From NCBI GenBank assembly GCA_014706295.1, contig JACSVZ010000015.1, forward strand, positions 57,161,535 through 57,225,534: 64,000 bases of DNA, given 5' to 3'. The notes under the pieces were generated by a model, which worked only from the letters and a program-made list of their open reading frames with translations, was not told where the DNA came from and did no database searches. The position numbers and the translations under genes are program-made. The DNA comes from Lycocorax pyrrhopterus obiensis. Its lineage: Eukaryota; Chordata; Aves; Passeriformes; Paradisaeidae. Shown here piece after piece: positions 25,906-38,197 of the stretch. Position 1 is the first letter of the stretch; the number at the start of each line of letters is the position of its first letter.

Positions 25906-28900
25906 GTGTGTTTGAAATCTATTGATGTAAAAGTGACAGAGTTGCCTGTATCCTAAAGGACAGGTATGCCAAACACCCCATTTTAGATGATATGCTGCAT
26001 AAGTATGTATGGGAAAGCCAGTGAAGGTAATGCTTTGTAGGATACCAATGAAAATTGAGAGGAGTTTCAAAGACTGAGTTTTTTCAGCCCTTTATGACCT
26101 TTCCATGCCTCCACGTGCATAAACAGTAGCTATTCTGTCCTTGGTCACATCCAACTTCAGTTTTACCCCATTCATTGTGTGAGGGAGCTGGCTGGTGTTG
26201 GAGGGGAGTTCTGTGTCCATTCCTTTCCTTGCAGTGGTATCACTTGTTTTCCATATCCTCTGGATATTAATGCAAAATAATGAATAGCACAGGTCCTGAC
26301 ATAGCATGACCCTGACTCACAACTAAGTTGCTTGTGGACCCTGACACCCTCCCAAAATACAATAGCAAACATCAGCCAAAAGAGGAAGCCTATGGTGTCA
26401 GGTCCTTGGCAAAGAGCTTCATCTAGATGCTCTAGAGAGTAAGCACCACCTGTCTATTTGTCTGTCTCAGATCTCCATTGTTTTCTCTGTCTCCAGGTCC
26501 AAATTTTTGGCAGACTACCATGTGGAAGGTGAAAGGAAGAGTTCTGCTGGTGCCAGGCTCTGAACACCAGTGGAAAACTAAAACCTTTGAATTGCAAAAG
26601 CAAACCAGCTGCTGTGAACTGATGCAACTCCTTGAAACCCTGATTTGCTTACCTTATCCCTTGGCACCAATGGCTGTTAGCATGATCCTTAAAATCAGAT
26701 GACCAAAGGTACTATGGTTTCAGGATTTGTTTCTGGAACAAGCTGGATCAATTACTCTACCTGGAGAAAAGAGAAGAAATTAGTCAGAAGAAGAATTAGA
26801 GGTTTAAACACAGTAATGAATCTAGCCTACCCAGCAAGAAAGAGCCAAGCTTAGGAAGCATCCCTTGCATTAGGGCCCCAGCTGGTGGTCATGATCTCAT
26901 GCTCCAGACTAAGTGTTGGCTTAGCTCTGATCTTTGACACTGTTTCTGCCTGTCTGGGAAGAGCTAAGGACTAATAAATACACTGAAATAATGAGATTTG
27001 CATATCGCCCTTCGTACATCACACATGGAGGGAATGTGGGACAAAGCCACAGGGAAGGCAGATGGGATGGGTTTTACTGTCCCAGGAAGTCAGGAGGGGT
27101 GAGGTCATGAAGAATGCCTTTGTGTCATTCAGCAAAACTTATCTACCTGTTGTCTGGAGACCTAATAGAGACACTCCATGGTGCCTAAGCAGCCTTTTCC
27201 CCTGGCTGCCCATACATACACAGCTTCCCTCATCCTTCAGGGCTTTGCAGGAACACCCACACAAAACCCACCAAAAACAATGATAAAAAACCCAAAGAAA
27301 TAAATGCTTTGATGCCAGGCACGACCATTACTCAGCTGATTGGCACAAAATATTGCTGGGACCTGAAACTCAGGAGCCCAAGGGTCATTGATGCAAGAGA
27401 TATATGAGAGCCAAAGTCCCACTAGCTCAAGGAGACTTCAACTGTTCAAAAACAGGGCTTGAAAATACGAACCCTCTAGTCTTAAGAGAAAAACAAGTAT
27501 CCAAAAATATACCAAAGAGAAGCACAAGACACCTGACTCTGTGCATCTTTCCAATCTTCATTCATGCTATAAAAATACTCTTGTGTCTGACTGCTCATGA
27601 ATAAATCCAGCCAGCTAAGGCCAAGAATACTTTAATCACAGACATGGACAAAAGACAAAATCAAGAATGAGCTCAGAGATAATAGTTTTCAACTTTTCAC
27701 TCTTACCATCAAGGCTCTCTCAGAGGAGAGATTTTCTATGCCAGAAAACCTGAATCTACAGCAGCACAGAGATCAGATTAATACAGTTTCTCCTCACTTC
27801 ATCACCCCACCTCCAGTCAGAAAAATAGCTGCACCTTACAAACTCCCTTTCTTGCCTCCACTGCTAGAAGGCGCTTGATGTCTTCATCTCTGCTAGCTGC
27901 TGGTACTTCCTGCTCCTAACCTAATGCAGCTGGCAAGGCAGTGGGGAAAGGTAATGTTATGAAAAGCACATGTAGTGCTTTCAAGACACATCACAGGTAA
28001 TATGTGATTGTTGTTATGTTAAGATGTCTATTCTTCAACTGCAAAAGATGTACTGTTATTCTAAAATTGGATTGTAGCTGAAGGCATGACAGAATAACTG
28101 AATTGCCTCTCCCTTACCTAGCCAGAGCTCTCAGCTTCAATTTTACCTTCGCTACTTGCACCAGCTACATTCTCATAATGACTTGCTTCCACAGCCTCTG
28201 GGCAACAGCAAATTGATCCTGATGTACAAAAATGCTGACTGTTCATACTGAGTTGCTGGAATGCTTTTTACAAATCAACAGCATCCTGAATCCATCCATT
28301 TTCCCCTTGGTGAATTTCCACCGAGGTGTTTTCACCACAGCAAACTGGAGCAGCTGGCCTTGTCACCTGTACCAGCTGGAAGAGGAAGAGTGACCTGGGG
28401 AGATCACCTGGCTGCTGAACCACTGGCCTGCCTTTCTTTGAGTTTAACCTTTGTATCTGTGAAGATTCCTGAGTTGTGAGCTTGCTAATGTGAAGGTAGC
28501 TCCTCTCTGCTTTGCCCTCCTCTCTGTCCTTGGGCAGCTCCATTTCTTTGTTATTAATTGGCTTGAACAAGATTTCCCCAGACACTTGGGCAGTTGTATT
28601 GTCAGCCAGTAATCCCCTAATTCCCTTGGACACGCGGGAGTCCCTTGTGTGCTACTCTACAACTGCATTTTGCAAGTGTTGCACTCCTCCATGATACACC
28701 GAATCGATGTTAAGTGGTGACCAAAGACGTCCTTGTCCTCAGAGCAAATTCCAGCATACTTCTGGTAGTTTGCACAGGATACCAGAAATTGTAGCAGAAA
28801 TTCTTAAGGTGTCACCATCTAAAGCAAAAAGCCTTTGGAAATTAAACTCTTTTTCTCACGGATGACAGGCTTTGCTACTTTGCTGAAATAATCAACTCAA

Positions 28901-29134
28901 AGCTTGTCCTGAAAGGCTAAGTGGTTCACCTAGACTTTCACAAGAGGCATGGCAGCTATCACTGGTGCCAGGGCTTTCTTATGTCATGCTAGGAATCTGC
29001 ACAATCATAACTAATTATTTGTAGTTAAATGAGAAAAATTTCTGGTTTTAACACCCCTGCCACTGTTACTGGGAAGAAAAGACTTTACCCCTCCTTTTTC
29101 ACCTAAGAAATCTCTCAGCTGGGAGCAGCCAGAC

Positions 29135-29213
29135 AACTTCTTTGAGAGGCTGGAACTAGCTGATCTTTAAGGTCCCTTCCAACACAAGCCACTCTGTGAT
29201 TTTATGATTCTAT
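29135..29213 (+). mobile_element. CR1 LINE 3' end fragment, sense
   Basis: GGCTGGAACTAGCTGATCTT leads into AAGGTCCCTTCCAACACAAG. The fragment ends in GTGATTTTATGATTCTAT, the typical CR1 tail with its short 8-bp-type terminal repeat. This is the avian CR1 3' untranslated end, truncated at the 5' side and non-coding. Confidence 0.85.
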
Positions 29214-30589
29214 CCTTTTTAACTGCCTTTTAAAGTGGGATGTTGGTCTGTATTAGATAGCAGTGACTTCACTGAGGTTCACATAGCTACTGAGTAAAAT
29301 CATATATCAGAAGTTCAGAAAAACTAGATCTGAGGAGATACTTGTTAAAATATCAATCAAAGAGGCTGGAGATCCAAGTGTAAAAGCTTCCCTGAGAACC
29401 ATGTCAGGCATAAAATAAAATGTGCAAGGTAGAGCTGTATCATCACCTGTCAGCATCCTGGTACCACATCTTACATGGCATCCTGAGCTGACGTTGATAA
29501 TGTTTTCCCTGTTACATTACTGAGTTCTTTATTCCTAGCATGGTGCTGAGTATCTAGAGGGCACAAGCCCCCATATTTTATTCACAATTTATATTTCACA
29601 AAAAATTGCATGTTTTATTCACAATTTTGGGTGTTACGAGTGTTTTCAGTGTCTCCCTTCTTGGAGAGGACCAGCAAGAACTGCTGAAAGACCTTTGAAA
29701 TTTCACAGTTCCCCTAAGGGCTCCAAGAATAATGTCCTTCCTTGAGCTTAAACCACGAAGGTCCACCTTTATACAATTCGAGGGATCATTTCTAAAAAGA
29801 CTGAGTGTGGGTTCTGCTTCAGAAGAGTAAAAGGCATACAAGTACTCCTGTAGCTTAACATGTCTGTGGATTTCAGGCTCCTCCACGTGGCAGGAGGACA
29901 CCAGCTTCTGTCTGGGTCCTGGTCACTCTGCAGCCCAGCATGGAGGGGTCACCTTCTCTCCGGAGTCTGCGGATCACCCGCATTTAAAGAAGAGATCCAG
30001 GTTTACAACGAGCTTTCCCACCCTGGAGAGTACATTCAAATTGTAACAAGCTTGCACATCACTAGATGGCCTCGTAACCTCAGAGATTTGGGCAGACCCA
30101 GGCTTGGGCTGAGGAATCGGCAGGTTTAAAGCCCTGGCGCCCCATGTGCGGCAGAATCATCACCCCGGTCAATGCAAAAGAGCCTTTTCAAAACGCGGCG
30201 CGAGAAATTTGGGACACTTTGTCCCACAGGGAAGCTAGAGAACCCCACATTTGTCACTCCTGTCAGAAGCTGCTTGTATTCCCTAAATCCCAGCAGATGG
30301 GACTGGAGATGGGGCAGAGACTAGGTGGGAGTTGTTGGAGAGTCGCAGGTGTCTCGGAGGGAGGTGAGCCCGTTTGGGGGGATCTCTCTGTGAAGGTCAG
30401 AAACCTTGGGGAATTGGAGGGGATGCAGGTGGGTTTGGTTCCTTGCCCAGCACCAATGGGCCACAGTCACTGCCACGTGAAAATGTGGCCACTTCGCGGC
30501 CTCGGAGGAAACACCAATGTTTGTAGGTGTAGGTGTGTCGAGTGATTACCTGCCACAGAGCTGTGCCCTCCTGAGGGACAGCAACAACA

Positions 30590-31480
30590 CGGCGCCGTGA
30601 GGGAAGCCCCCTCCCTCCTGCCCACACGGGAGAGGGTCCGGGGAGAGAAGCGAAGGGCTCTTTGGAGCAGCAGCAATACGAACGGGACGGATGCAGCACG
30701 TGGAACAGGAACATGCAGAGGAGGAGGCAGAGGTCCCGCTTGCCCGAGGGGCAGAGCCGGCTCTGGGCGCCCTCTCGGTGGCCGCTGCCTGCGGTAGCTG
30801 CTGCTGTCTCCAAGAGGCTCGAGAGCTTTCCCTGGGCCACGCCGGATTGACAGCGCCCTTGATCTGATGTGCAAAGGGGAAAAAAAACCCCTTATTTTCC
30901 CTGCTGTCTGATTCGGACGTGTGTTATCGCTCCTTTTCCCGCGTGGATTTTTATCAACGCTTTTAAACGCAGGGCTAGTTCACATTGACGCAAGTCTTTT
31001 AGAAAAGCCTTTCAAATGCATTAGGAGCGGAGCAAGCGAACGGCTCCGAGCAGGGGTCCGGACTCGGAGCGGGGCAGGCGCTGCAGGACGGGAAAGAGAA
31101 CCGGCCCGAGCACCAGCGGAGGCCTCGGCGGCGGGGCCGGGCGCTCCGGCGCTGCCGCTTTAAGGGCGGGCGGGAGCGCGGCCCGGCCCAGCCCCGGGAG
31201 CGCGGCGGCGGCAGCAGCAGGAGGTACGTGTGGGCCGGGCGCTCCGGCCGGGCTGGGCAGCGGGCCCGGCTCTCCCCTTGCCCCGGCCGGGAGTTGCCCG
31301 TGCTCCCGAGGCCTGCGGCCGCTTTGCCGCGGGAGCCCAGCGCCGGGCGAGCGGCGATGGCGGCGGGGCGGCCCCGGCCGCTCGGCCCGCGGCGCGGGCG
31401 GCGTTTGCCCCCCTCGCAGGAGCGGGCGTGGGTAGGGCTGGCATCCCCGAGGGGAAGGTGCGGCGGTGTGGTTGGGCTTT
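30590..31480 (+). promoter_or_regulatory. ETFBKMT: ETFBKMT CpG-island promoter
   Basis: CpG density rises near 30.6 kb, peaks at 31.0-31.45 kb and falls sharply after about 31.48 kb. It contains a GGGCGGGCGGGAGCG run near 31,165 and a YY1-like GCGATGGCGGCGG near 31,354. It lies upstream of the ETFBKMT coding exons on the same strand, with no other candidate promoter between. Assignment to ETFBKMT is by position and by the splice donor at 31,224. The transcription start is not determined. Confidence 0.65.
31140..31223 (+). other. ETFBKMT: probable non-coding first exon of ETFBKMT
   Basis: A strong donor, GAG followed by GTACGTG, lies at 31,223/31,224 inside the CpG island and has no coding frame related to ETFBKMT. 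Splicing from here to an acceptor just before the start codon (AG ending at 33,970, or at 33,894) would give a standard short 5' UTR exon. The left boundary is a guess. Only the donor is visible. Confidence 0.4.
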
Positions 31481-33970
31481 GGAAGGCTCTTGCTGCCTGA
31501 AAAAAAAAAAAAGGCTTAAATTGCATAGAAATTGGGGTTCGGTTTGGGGGTTCGGGGTTTTTTTTGGGGGGGGGAGGGAGGTGGGGTTTTTCCTGTGGGT
31601 TTACTACGTTTTTTCTTCTTGTCCAAGTTCTCCTTGCCCACTGATACTATGATTTATAGTAAGACGGGCAGGCCAGGAGTGTCAAATGCAGGGCTATCCA
31701 TCCTGCTATCCATCCTGATTTTATTCCCAGTAAAACAGGTGGGCCAGAAGTGTCAAACGCAGGGATATCCATCCTGATGCCTTCCCTCACTAAGCGCTTA
31801 AGCTCAGTTTGGCATTTTGAGCACAGAGCTCTTGGCAGGTGTTTCTCTACCGACAATTAATTTCAAGAGAGTAACCATCGTGACAGGCCATGCAAAATAA
31901 ACGCTACAGAATCTCAGCCCTGCTAATTTGCAGCAATTCATGGAGAAAAGCCAGCATACAGCATTTGCTGACACGATTTATCTCTCCAATTGATTGCAGT
32001 TAACATCATGCTTCCCTTAGGCAGATGAGGATTATAGAGCTCTGCCTTCAAGAAGGAAGGCATTTGCTAATTGCATTCATTAATTACATGGACTCTGCTG
32101 AATGGCATTCTCCAGTGTGGAAAAATGCAAAATGTTTGATCGTGTGTATTTATTTGTAATAGAAACATAAAGCCTTTAGCCAATAATTTAAACAAAGATT
32201 TAGTGGGAGTATCAGCCTAAACAGCAAAGTGTGAAGTTCACAGCTCAGTGTTTTAGTAAGTGATGAAACTAATGCCAGTACTTAAAGCAGAGGCCAGCAC
32301 ACAACAAAAATACCACTAAACATGTATGGATTTTTTTCTAAAGATACAGACTAATAAAGAAAAACTGATCTAATGAAATACAAAGTGTTAAGACTGTTTC
32401 ATTGGCATTTTCTACCTGTTGTCCCTTTGTCTAGTTTTAAGGACAATCTGCGCAGCTCTTAGATGGTGAAGTTGTCCATGATTCTTCTGTTGTGAAAAAT
32501 TGTCAGGGGTGGGATGAAAGTTGTTTTTCTTCATGCATCATTCTGCTGTTTTGTGAAAACCACCGCAGAAGAGAGAAAACAATTGCAAAACAATGAGTTC
32601 AGTTTTTTGTCTGTTTGTACTTGCAGCCTTGCTGTTGTGGAAGCATAGGCCTGAAATGCTTCTCTGGTCAGCAGTTTCAGGGGAGGTTCAAAAGCTATGC
32701 CCTGAAGCAAGGACGTCTGAGTTATTGAAAAGAAATTAGAGAGCAAGGTGGGGAAGGAAAGGATACGGAAATACTAAAGGATGGGTGAAGGAGATCTAAG
32801 CAGGAAGGCTAGAAAACATTTCCTGTCCCTTCAGGCCACTTCTTGGTGAGTGTACTTGCAGGATCAGCATAGGAAAGCCCAGGGTCTGCAAGAGATGGTG
32901 AGTGAGGAAAGTTTGGTGATGAAGTGCTGAGAGGCTCTTCCTTTGCCTCCCAATGCAGTGCTGTGGCTCTCCACTCTCTGTTCTCTTTGATTCTCATTGA
33001 TTCTTAAATGAATCTAAACTCTGACATACCAATCTTTCATTCTCCTTCATTGCTTGTGTGAAGTGTACTACACACCTTGAGTGGTGTGAGAAGGCCATCC
33101 AGTCTGAATGTATCACCTTTTAAAAACTTAATGTAAATGTGCTGGATTCTGTTTCTCTCTTCAGACAGCTTGGAGCATGTTTATATAGTTTCTCAGAATG
33201 GGTTACAGGGATGGAGGTCTGCTTTCTTCTACAGCTGACAGCATCCACATGAGACTATTGCACCACAAGACTAACCAGTCCTTTAAAATACAGACTGAAA
33301 TGCAACGAATTGGGACTACTCTGGTTAAGATCAGTTTTTGGGTTTTTTTCTGTTTTTACCAATTTCAGAGCTTGATTGATAAATCTTAGGGAGAGAGAGG
33401 AAATCCTTTAATTGCTTGCCTTTAAAAAGATGCTTTTGTATAAAAGATTCATCACCATTATAAAACTGGTAATGAATGGTGTCTCTTCGAACAACCTACT
33501 GATAACCATTGCTATGTCCACAGGCCCTGCAATGCCAGAGTCTTCCTGCAAAATCTGAAGATTCAGTGGAAGAACCTTAAATGGGAGTAGATTGCTGTGT
33601 GTATATCTCCAGGGCAGAGGGAGAGAGATGTTCAAAGGTTGCACATTTAATTTTTAGTTCTATCAGCTGTCTCACTAACTGGTTGTTTCTCACTGGATAA
33701 GTTTGGAGTTCTGAATGGGTCTCTTGATATCTTCTTCCTTTAATACCACTTCTTTCAGGCTTAAGACTGGGCAGGGGCAAGACGTGTTCATGGGCACAAG
33801 AGCACAGGGACCTCCTCTTCTTAAAGTCCTTGGTCATGCAAAGCCTTGAAGTCACTGAAGAAACATCACTCACATAGTGTTTTTCTCCTTTCAGGAATTG
33901 TCATCCATCACTATGAAAAACAACATCCTGTGAGTTTGTTTCAAGCTTTGTGCCTCATCACTTTCTTCAG
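31224..33970 (+). other. ETFBKMT: ETFBKMT 5' UTR intron
   Basis: This intron is inferred from the donor at 31,224 and the polypyrimidine/CAG acceptor ending at 33,970. It contains an A/T/G-run stretch at about 31,500-31,620 and an imperfect tandem duplication at 31,658-31,778. No coding exon was recognised. An alternative acceptor at 33,894 would end the intron earlier. Confidence 0.45.
31658..31778 (+). repeat. imperfect tandem duplication, period about 70 bp
   Basis: A unit beginning AGTAAGACGGGCAGGCCAGG at 31,658 recurs in diverged form at 31,729 as AGTAAAACAGGTGGGCCAGA. Both copies continue with GTGTCAAA, CGCAGGG or TGCAGGG, and ATCCATCCTG. The first copy also has an internal doubling of CTATCCATCCTG. 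It lies just downstream of the ETFBKMT CpG island. Confidence 0.8.
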
Positions 33971-34021
33971 ATAAGCTGTGCTCCGAGCTCTCCTGGGAAA
34001 GGTTGGTGTCCTTGGGGAAGC

Positions 34022-34341
34022 ATGGCCTTCCGTGGCTGGAAGCGGCTGCTCCTCTTGGGCAGGCAGAACGCCCTTGGCAAGGCCTGGAGAAGCAGGAGGG
34101 GAGGTCCCTCTCTGCGCTGGAAGCGCTGCTGCCATTGGAGCGCGGGCAAGTCTCTGGACCCCGAGGTGAGAGCGTTTTTGGAGGAGAACACCGAGGTCAC
34201 CAACAGCGGGCACCTCACACCAGAGATCCGGCTGCGCCTCCTCACCCCTCGCTGCAGGTTCTGGAGAGAAAAACCTGATCTGTGGCCTTATGGGGACCCC
34301 TTCTGGGCAATTTACTGGCCAGGAGGCCAAGCCCTCTCCAG
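34022..34341 (+). CDS. ETFBKMT: ETFBKMT coding exon 1 (residues 1-107)
   Basis: ETFBKMT (METTL20) is a seven-beta-strand, SAM-dependent protein lysine methyltransferase of mitochondria that methylates the beta subunit of electron-transfer flavoprotein. This exon encodes an Arg/Leu/Trp-rich head (residues 1-40, no acidic residues) that suits a mitochondrial targeting peptide. The family-specific block LDPEVRAFLEENTEVTNSG (45-63), LTPEIRLRLLTPRC and DPFWAIYWPGGQALSR (92-107) follows. The ATG at 34,022 is chosen because no in-frame ATG precedes it within the exon and the product fits the family length. The exon ends with AG before GTATGC, phase 2. The three coding exons total 816 bp, giving 271 residues against about 262 in human. 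The extra length is in the poorly conserved leader. Confidence 0.93.
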
Positions 34342-36933
34342 GTATGCAGCACAATTCACCACAGCTGATAAATCCAGTGTGCCAAGGTGTCAGACCTGGC
34401 TCTGATGGTAGCAATTCCTAGTGATGTGTGTTTGCCTGTTATGGGTGCGTTATCCATCCTCCTCTCTGCTTATACTGGAGTGTCCCAATTTCTGCTGGCT
34501 GGCAGCAAGTTCCAGCACCTGCTGTGTAAAATATCTTGTGTCTTTTAAGTAGAAATTTGTTATATTCAGTGGCCATGCGTGTGCTGGCAATGGGGCTGAA
34601 TTTGGATCCATGGAAGGCCTGTGCAGTTGCCATCAAAACCTAGTGAGGTGTTTAATTCTATCACTCCAGACAAGAGGATTGCTGTTTTGTCATAACATAT
34701 GTGGGTTTTTGTTGGAGACAGACAGGAGTGTGGATGTGCCTCTAGTCTGTTGAGAAAAGTAGTTTAATGCTGATGTACTTGGAGTGCTGTTTAGCCTGAA
34801 TCGCTCTCCTCATCTAGGATTTCAGCAGCTTTATTGTTGAGACTTATTGTGGATTTTAGTCACATCAGAAGCCACATTTTGATTTTGGCCACTGACTGTC
34901 AAAATGTCTTCAATGTTCCTGATTCCCAAGAAGTAGTTAAGAGTTCTTTTATTTTGTAAAATCAAATCTCTCACTTTAAACAGCAGAAAAAAAAAATCTT
35001 AATTTTTACAGCAGAGAACAAGCTGTCAGAGAGTCCCCACATAGATGAAAGGGAAGAATCTGAATTGGGGTGTTACTGTTTTTCTGCAAGAAAGCATAAA
35101 TAAGAAGGCAGTTTTGACCAGGTAAAAGATGAGTCTTACTGTTGAGTTATGAGTTGATTAGCCTGCCATATAGATGAACTAGAGTGCTCCTAAATATGGG
35201 GTAAATAAAATAGATAAGTTAATCTCTACAATTTGTTATCATATGATTCATATGCTCAGATATTTGGGTGGCAATAATAATTATCTGGCATTTCACTACT
35301 TATTGTCTTACTGTCTGTCTATGCACTGGTTGGATGTACTAAGAAATGTCAGAAATCAGCTGCGTAATTTGGAAGAGTAAAAAGGGAGCATGAGAACATA
35401 TGGTTGCCTCCATAACTGTCCTCCTTTCACAGTTGGCATTTCCACAGCATCAAGAGTCTCCTATTTCAAGCTACTCCTCTTGGTGTAACCCAAGATCCCT
35501 CGTTAACCCAGGAGGGCAGAGACACTGTGTGCGCTGTGCCAGGGGATACAGCAGCATCCAGCTGTCCTGAGTCACCACAATCAGCAGCACTAACTCAGTA
35601 ACCACTCAGCTGGAAACAAGGCATTTGCAGCGTTAGGGCTACATCATGCCCTACACAAATTACTAATGGAAAGTCATGGCAAATCCAAGCAGAGCCCCTA
35701 GAAAGGAGAAACAGAGCACTTCTGTGGAGATCCCACGGCCTGTTGGTAAACTAGGGGCTGTCCTTAGGGGAGTGATGGCCTTAGGGGAATGCTGCTAAAC
35801 ATCTGAGCTGCTGAGCCTCGACACAAATGTCCTGCACTTGACACTCTTACTAGGCCTCTTGGTGCCATTCCTGCTCGTGCTGCCAGGCCCAGACACTTCC
35901 ATCCATCCATTCCCAGTGTACATCAGCCTTAACATTTCTGTTACAGTTATCTGCACTGGAATCCCCCTGCAAAAGCTCTGCTTACCAGTAGCCCTGTGTG
36001 AAGAGTCAGCCATCACTCTCCCTGTCAGAAGAGAACACAAATGTAGAATCCTTTCTTGTTTCTACTTCAAAAGAAGTTAGGGAAATTGGTAGTAAAATTA
36101 TGGCAGTTTGCAGTAATTCGTTTCACCCAGGCCTCTTCTCCCTGACACTTGGGGCTTTCCCCTTTGCAGCCAACTGAATTTCAAGGCAGTTGTTAAAGTT
36201 CCGAACCCTCTGCAATGGTTATTAATATGATTCATAGTATTTAACAATAACTGCTGCTTGCCTTCTGTCAGTTCTCCACTTCCAGCCTAAAGGTTTTTCA
36301 GGATTTCCCTTGGCAGGTGTCAGCAGTTAGATGAAGATGCCCTTTCTGCTCACCACATCTCTATTCTTTTTCGCGTTGCTACTCAGGAACAACACTAAGC
36401 AGTCTCAAAGTATTTGCATCTCTGTCTGCATGGCTCAGGAAAACAAAGAGGAGAAATTCCTCTTCTTCCAAGCAGTTGCATAAGCAGTGTTTCAGGTTGA
36501 TGGGTGAGCACCATATTCACTGTGAATACATCATGTTTGTTCAGTCAGATTGCTTTTAATTTCTACAAATCCTTACTATTTCTCATGCATTCTGATGAAT
36601 TCTAGTTACCTAGAAGTGTCTACTTACCATTTTGTGTCTACATAACAGATAAGCTCACCTGTCAGAGAAGGATCTGATTGACATAAAATGTTGCTTACTT
36701 GGCTGAATTTCTTTTTGTTTGTGGGTGGAGGAGGAGTAAGGGAGAAAAATGATGATTCTTGATTTTTATATCATCAGAGACAAAGAAGGAGCTTTGTGGC
36801 AGCTGCACATGTGGAATAGTGTTAAGGTACCACACTTCATTACACGTTTGGCAAGAAACTCTTATGCAGTGTAACATAAACCTGAGAAATTTGCATGATC
36901 TTGTGCGCTGCTTTAACAGCTTTTATTTTTCAG
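34342..36933 (+). other. ETFBKMT: ETFBKMT intron between coding exons 1 and 2
   Basis: This is a 2.6-kb intron with donor GTATGC at 34,342 and acceptor TTTTTCAG ending at 36,933. No repeats of a recognised family and no additional coding exon were seen. Open frames up to about 80 codons show no domain. Confidence 0.85.
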
Positions 36934-37064
36934 GTATATTTTAGATAATCCACGTGTGGTTAAAGGGCGATCGGTTCTGGATCTTGGAAGTGGATGTGGA
37001 GCAACAGCAATAGCTGCTGTGATGAGTGGTGCATCCCAAGTCCTTGCCAATGACATTGACCCTA
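36934..37064 (+). CDS. ETFBKMT: ETFBKMT coding exon 2 (SAM-binding core)
   Basis: This exon carries the cofactor-binding core. SVLDLGSGCGATAIAA includes motif I (LDLGSGCGA, residues 122-130), followed by LANDIDP (144-150), whose acidic residue is expected to contact the SAM ribose. The first base completes an Arg codon from the previous exon. The last base starts the Ile codon finished by the next exon (donor GTAAGG at 37,065). All key residues of the family are present and the frame is intact across 131 bp. Confidence 0.95.
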
Positions 37065-37832
37065 GTAAGGCTTTTTTTTTCATCTCTGGGTAAAGACACT
37101 TACTAATTTTTAAAGCACCTTTAACACAGACTTTTCTTCACTCCATTTGGGAGAAATTCAAGTTCCAGACAGAATCTTAAGAATGCTAAAAAGAGGAATG
37201 GATTTTGCCAGTATTGGAAGGTGGGTTGTACCAGCCTCTCTTGGCCCAGGTATAGTTCCATAGCTCCTTAGAACAAACAGCAGATTTTCTGTCAGGTGTT
37301 GTCCATACACCATCACAGTATGAGAATGGTTTGGAGTACGGACAACACATGAGAGTATGGTTTGGATGAGAACTCCAAGCAGAAGCAGCAAGCTGGCTTC
37401 CCTGTAGGACCATAGCATTTTCCTGTACTTTCATGTACATCAAGGCTTAGATTTTGCCTTTTTCTTCTAGACTTTGTCTTTCCATAATTGACTTATGAAT
37501 ACAGTTTCTTCATAACTGAATGACTCATTACTTAGGAAGGAAGTATATCCATAGATTAAGGCAGTTATTATATTCTACTTCAGTTCCATGATTGATTTCC
37601 ATTGGTATCCATTCTAGGAATAGTTCTTCCCTGTGTCTTGGTGTAATGAGGATAAACTTTCATCACTTCAAGCTAGATTTTGACTCATAATGAAAACTGT
37701 GGAAGCCCCCTAGATAGGATGAACAAAAATATTTAAGAGATGGGATTGAAAGATGTGTCACAGAAATACATAAGGGGGCTGAATGGCAGAACCCTAAAAT
37801 GTAACTTTAATTTTCCTTTTACTTTTCTTCAG
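37065..37832 (+). other. ETFBKMT: ETFBKMT intron between coding exons 2 and 3
   Basis: This is a 768-bp intron, GTAAGG to TTTTCTTCAG. No recognised repeat or exon is present. Confidence 0.9.
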
Positions 37833-38197
37833 TTGCAGGAATGGCAATGATCCTGAACTGTGAACTGAACCACCTGAATCCCTTCCCCATCACCATTAAG
37901 AACATCATTAATTCAGAGGCTGGCAACTGGGACCTCATAGTTCTAGGAGATATGTTTTATGATGAACAACTTGCTGATGGGCTGCATCATTGGCTGCAGA
38001 AGTGCATCAGGATACACCAGACTGAAGTGCTGATTGGTGACCCTGGCAGGCATCAGTTTTTAAGCCACAGCATTCACAGTCAGCTGCACAAAGTTATAGA
38101 ATATTCACTTCCTGAGTACACTAGACAAGAAAACTATGGGCTAACATCAAGTATTGTCTGGAGTTATCAACCCTCAAACAGCTTAGAAGACTCTTGA
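37833..38197 (+). CDS. ETFBKMT: ETFBKMT coding exon 3 (residues 151-271, stop)
   Basis: This terminal coding exon contains the post-core motif WDLIVLGDMFYDE. GDMFYD (residues 189-194) supplies the D-x-x-Y signature typical of the family-16 lysine methyltransferases, which act on single non-histone substrates. Downstream blocks VLIGDPGRHQF and EYSLPEYTRQENYGLTSS match the ETFBKMT C-terminus. The stop TGA is at 38,195-38,197. The frame is intact, so the gene appears functional. Its neighbour AMN1 ends 3.6 kb away on the opposite strand. Confidence 0.95.

Larger units (their letters stand above)
18461..30589. other. intergenic DNA between DENND5B and ETFBKMT promoters
   Basis: No coding exon with a recognisable domain is seen on either strand. 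Open frames of 60-160 codons occur but lack homology that I can recognise and are interrupted in every plausible extension. The region holds two short CR1 3' ends (near 25.85 and 29.17 kb), an A-rich stretch near 19.17 kb and a cluster of palindromes near 25.44 kb. It probably contains regulatory DNA for the two divergent genes, but none can be assigned by sequence alone. Confidence 0.6.

Noticed and set aside
28268..28633. 121-codon minus-strand open frame in the intergenic region
   Set aside because: No recognisable domain, no splice context and no CpG island. It is probably chance.
33941..34414. 157-codon minus-strand open frame over ETFBKMT coding exon 1
   Set aside because: Antisense shadow of a well-supported coding exon.
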